From: Bacillus sp. J37
GTDB lineage: Bacteria; Bacillota; Bacilli; Bacillales; Bacillaceae
NCBI RefSeq assembly: GCF_000518865.1
Contig: NZ_JAEK01000022.1
Span: forward strand, 1-64,000
DNA: 64,000 nt
Direction: 5' to 3'
Positions 62,903 to 64,000 of this stretch are shown here, in pieces. Position 1 is the stretch's first letter. Each line of letters begins with the position of its first letter. Below the pieces are notes generated by a model. That model was not told the origin of the DNA, searched no databases, and saw only the letters and a program-made list of their open reading frames with translations. The position numbers and the translations under genes are program-made.

Positions 62903-64000
62903 GTTTCATTTGCACTCAAAAATTTATGTGCTTTTTGTGCATGAAGAGGTTGACTAAAATAATATCCTTGAAAATCTGTACAACCCTTAGATAATAGGAA
63001 GTCCAGCTGTTCCTTTGTTTCAATACCTTCTGCAATAATTTGAATATTTAGCTCACGAGCAAGAGTAATAAGGGCTGAAATAATGGCTGCATCTTCCTGG
63101 TTATTTGGGAGACTTGAAATAAATGACCGGTCAATTTTAATTGCATCAATTCGAATTTGTCTTAAGTACGTAATAGAAGCATAACCTGTACCGAAATCAT
63201 CAATCGAAATTTTTACACCTAAATCCTGCAATCGTTTCACAGAATGTTGGATATGTTGATTATGTTGGTTTAGAACACTTTCAGTGATTTCAATTTCTAA
63301 ACAATTGGGTGGAAGGTTAAATTCAGATAATGTTTCTTCTACAAGTGCTGGAATGTCAGTAAGAATAAACTGATTGATTGAGACATTAACCGCTATAGGA
63401 ACAATTGGATACTGCTGTTTCTTCCATTCATGAAGTTGCCTGCATGCTTCCCAAATGACCCAACTACCTAATTCTTCGATAAAGCCACTTTCCTCTGCTG
63501 AAGGGATAAAATGAGCTGGACCGACTAATCCTTTTTCCGGATGATTCCAACGGATTAAGGCCTCAAATCCAATTACTTTCCCTATCTCTGCATTCATCTT
63601 TGGTTGATAATATAATTCAAATTGGTTCTTATTTAATGCATGGCGAAGCTCCTCGTTAAGCATGAATAACTCAATTCCTCGCTCTGTCATTGATTCATCA
63701 TACAATGCTACTGACTTACCGCCAGCTCCTTTTCTTTGATACATCGCTATATCGGCATTCTTAATGAGAAGATCTAAGGAGTTTCCATGTTCTGGATATA
63801 TACTAATCCCAATACTTGCAGTAACATTAAATTCTCGATTTTCTATAATAATAGGCTTTCTGATTTCATGAATTATTCTTTCTGCAATAGTAAATAGAAG
63901 TTTTTCATCAGAAACATCACGTAAAAGAAGGACAAATTCATCGCCGCCCATACGAGATACAATATCTCCATCACGCACATGATCGGTAATTCTTTTAGCA
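62899..64000 (-). CDS. GGDEF-EAL cyclic-di-GMP protein (N-terminus cut)
   Basis: The frame continues past the right edge; about 366 residues are visible. The end of a GGDEF domain (RMGGDEFVLLLRD ... ASIGISIYPEHG ... ADIAMYQRKGAGG) has an intact GGDEF. A complete EAL domain follows: FEALIRWNHPEKGL, NVSINQF, EIEITESVL, ISIDDFGTGYASITYL, KIDRSFI and AEGIETKEQL. Both active sites look intact, so it may make and degrade c-di-GMP. Sensory domains, if any, lie outside. Confidence 0.93.
   Translation of the reverse strand, partial: AKRITDHVRDGDIVSRMGGDEFVLLLRDVSDEKLLFTIAERIIHEIRKPIIIENREFNVTASIGISIYPEHGNSLDLLIKNADIAMYQRKGAGGKSVALYDESMTERGIELFMLNEELRHALNKNQFELYYQPKMNAEIGKVIGFEALIRWNHPEKGLVGPAHFIPSAEESGFIEELGSWVIWEACRQLHEWKKQQYPIVPIAVNVSINQFILTDIPALVEETLSEFNLPPNCLEIEITESVLNQHNQHIQHSVKRLQDLGVKISIDDFGTGYASITYLRQIRIDAIKIDRSFISSLPNNQEDAAIISALITLARELNIQIIAEGIETKEQLDFLLSKGCTDFQGYYFSQPLHAQKAHKFLSANET

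Overview
The window is a stretch of low-GC, sporulating Bacillaceae chromosome, about 60% A+T with strong AAGGAGG-type ribosome binding sites. Gene order follows the Bacillus subtilis segment yjzC-yjzD-yjaU-yjaV-med-comZ-fabHA-fabF-yjaZ-yjbA-trpS-opp-yjbC-spx-yjbE-mecA-coiA-pepF-yizD-roxS-spxH-yjbI/J/K/L-relQ-nadK-rluD-prpE-yjbQ-thi-fabI-cot-yjcA-spoVIF-yjcD-yjcF/G/H-metI-metC. Gene symbols rest on this synteny plus protein features. It is not B. subtilis itself: tenA and yjbB are missing from their usual places, while cls, rodA-like, mgtE, thiE, DUF421 and DUF3231 genes are added. The exact genus cannot be fixed from the window.

Layout. 1-160 is the end of an IS3-family transposase. 0.3-4.5 kb holds yjzC, yjzD, yjaU, yjaV and the competence pair med-comZ. 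4.6-6.9 kb is the FapR-controlled fatty-acid operon fabHA-fabF. 7-10.2 kb holds yjaZ, yjbA and trpS with its T-box. 11-16.9 kb is the oligopeptide permease oppABCDF. 17.5-29.5 kb is a stress, proteolysis and redox block: yjbC-spx, yjbE, mecA, cls, coiA, pepF, the sRNA RoxS, spxH-yjbI and yjbJ-yjbK. 29.6-38.2 kb holds yjbL-relQ-nadK-rluD, prpE, a RodA/FtsW protein, mgtE and a KefB-type antiporter. 38.4-43.9 kb is the TPP-riboswitch-controlled thiamine operon, followed by FapR-controlled fabI. 45-51.6 kb is spore-coat and sporulation genes (cotO, cotY/Z, cotX/W/V, yjcA, YjcZ-type, spoVIF). 51.8-58.7 kb holds a UvrD-like helicase and the yjcF-G-H set. 58.7-61.7 kb is metI-metC behind a strikingly enlarged SAM riboswitch. 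The right edge cuts a GGDEF-EAL protein.

How genes work together. Spx, its adaptor SpxH and the ClpC adaptor MecA are clustered, with med, comZ and coiA linking the area to competence. FabHA-FabF and FabI are 39 kb apart but carry the same promoter geometry with a FapR operator starting at the last base of the -10. The thiamine genes make the thiazole and pyrimidine halves and join them with ThiE.

Non-coding DNA is unusually rich. At least five repeat families are present: a roughly 120-bp GCGC(A)AGCGCCTTG / GGGCTAGGCGCTGG element, a roughly 130-bp TTGATTGAAGC / GCTTCAATCAA palindrome, a roughly 130-bp TATAGTGGAATG / GCAATGGAACG palindrome, a short AGTATAAG...TTTTTCTA hairpin, and two arrays of TTGCAAAA boxes at a strict 20-21 nt period between convergent genes. 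The phased arrays and the SAM riboswitch with about 230 nt of extra nested hairpins are the best candidates for something not yet described.
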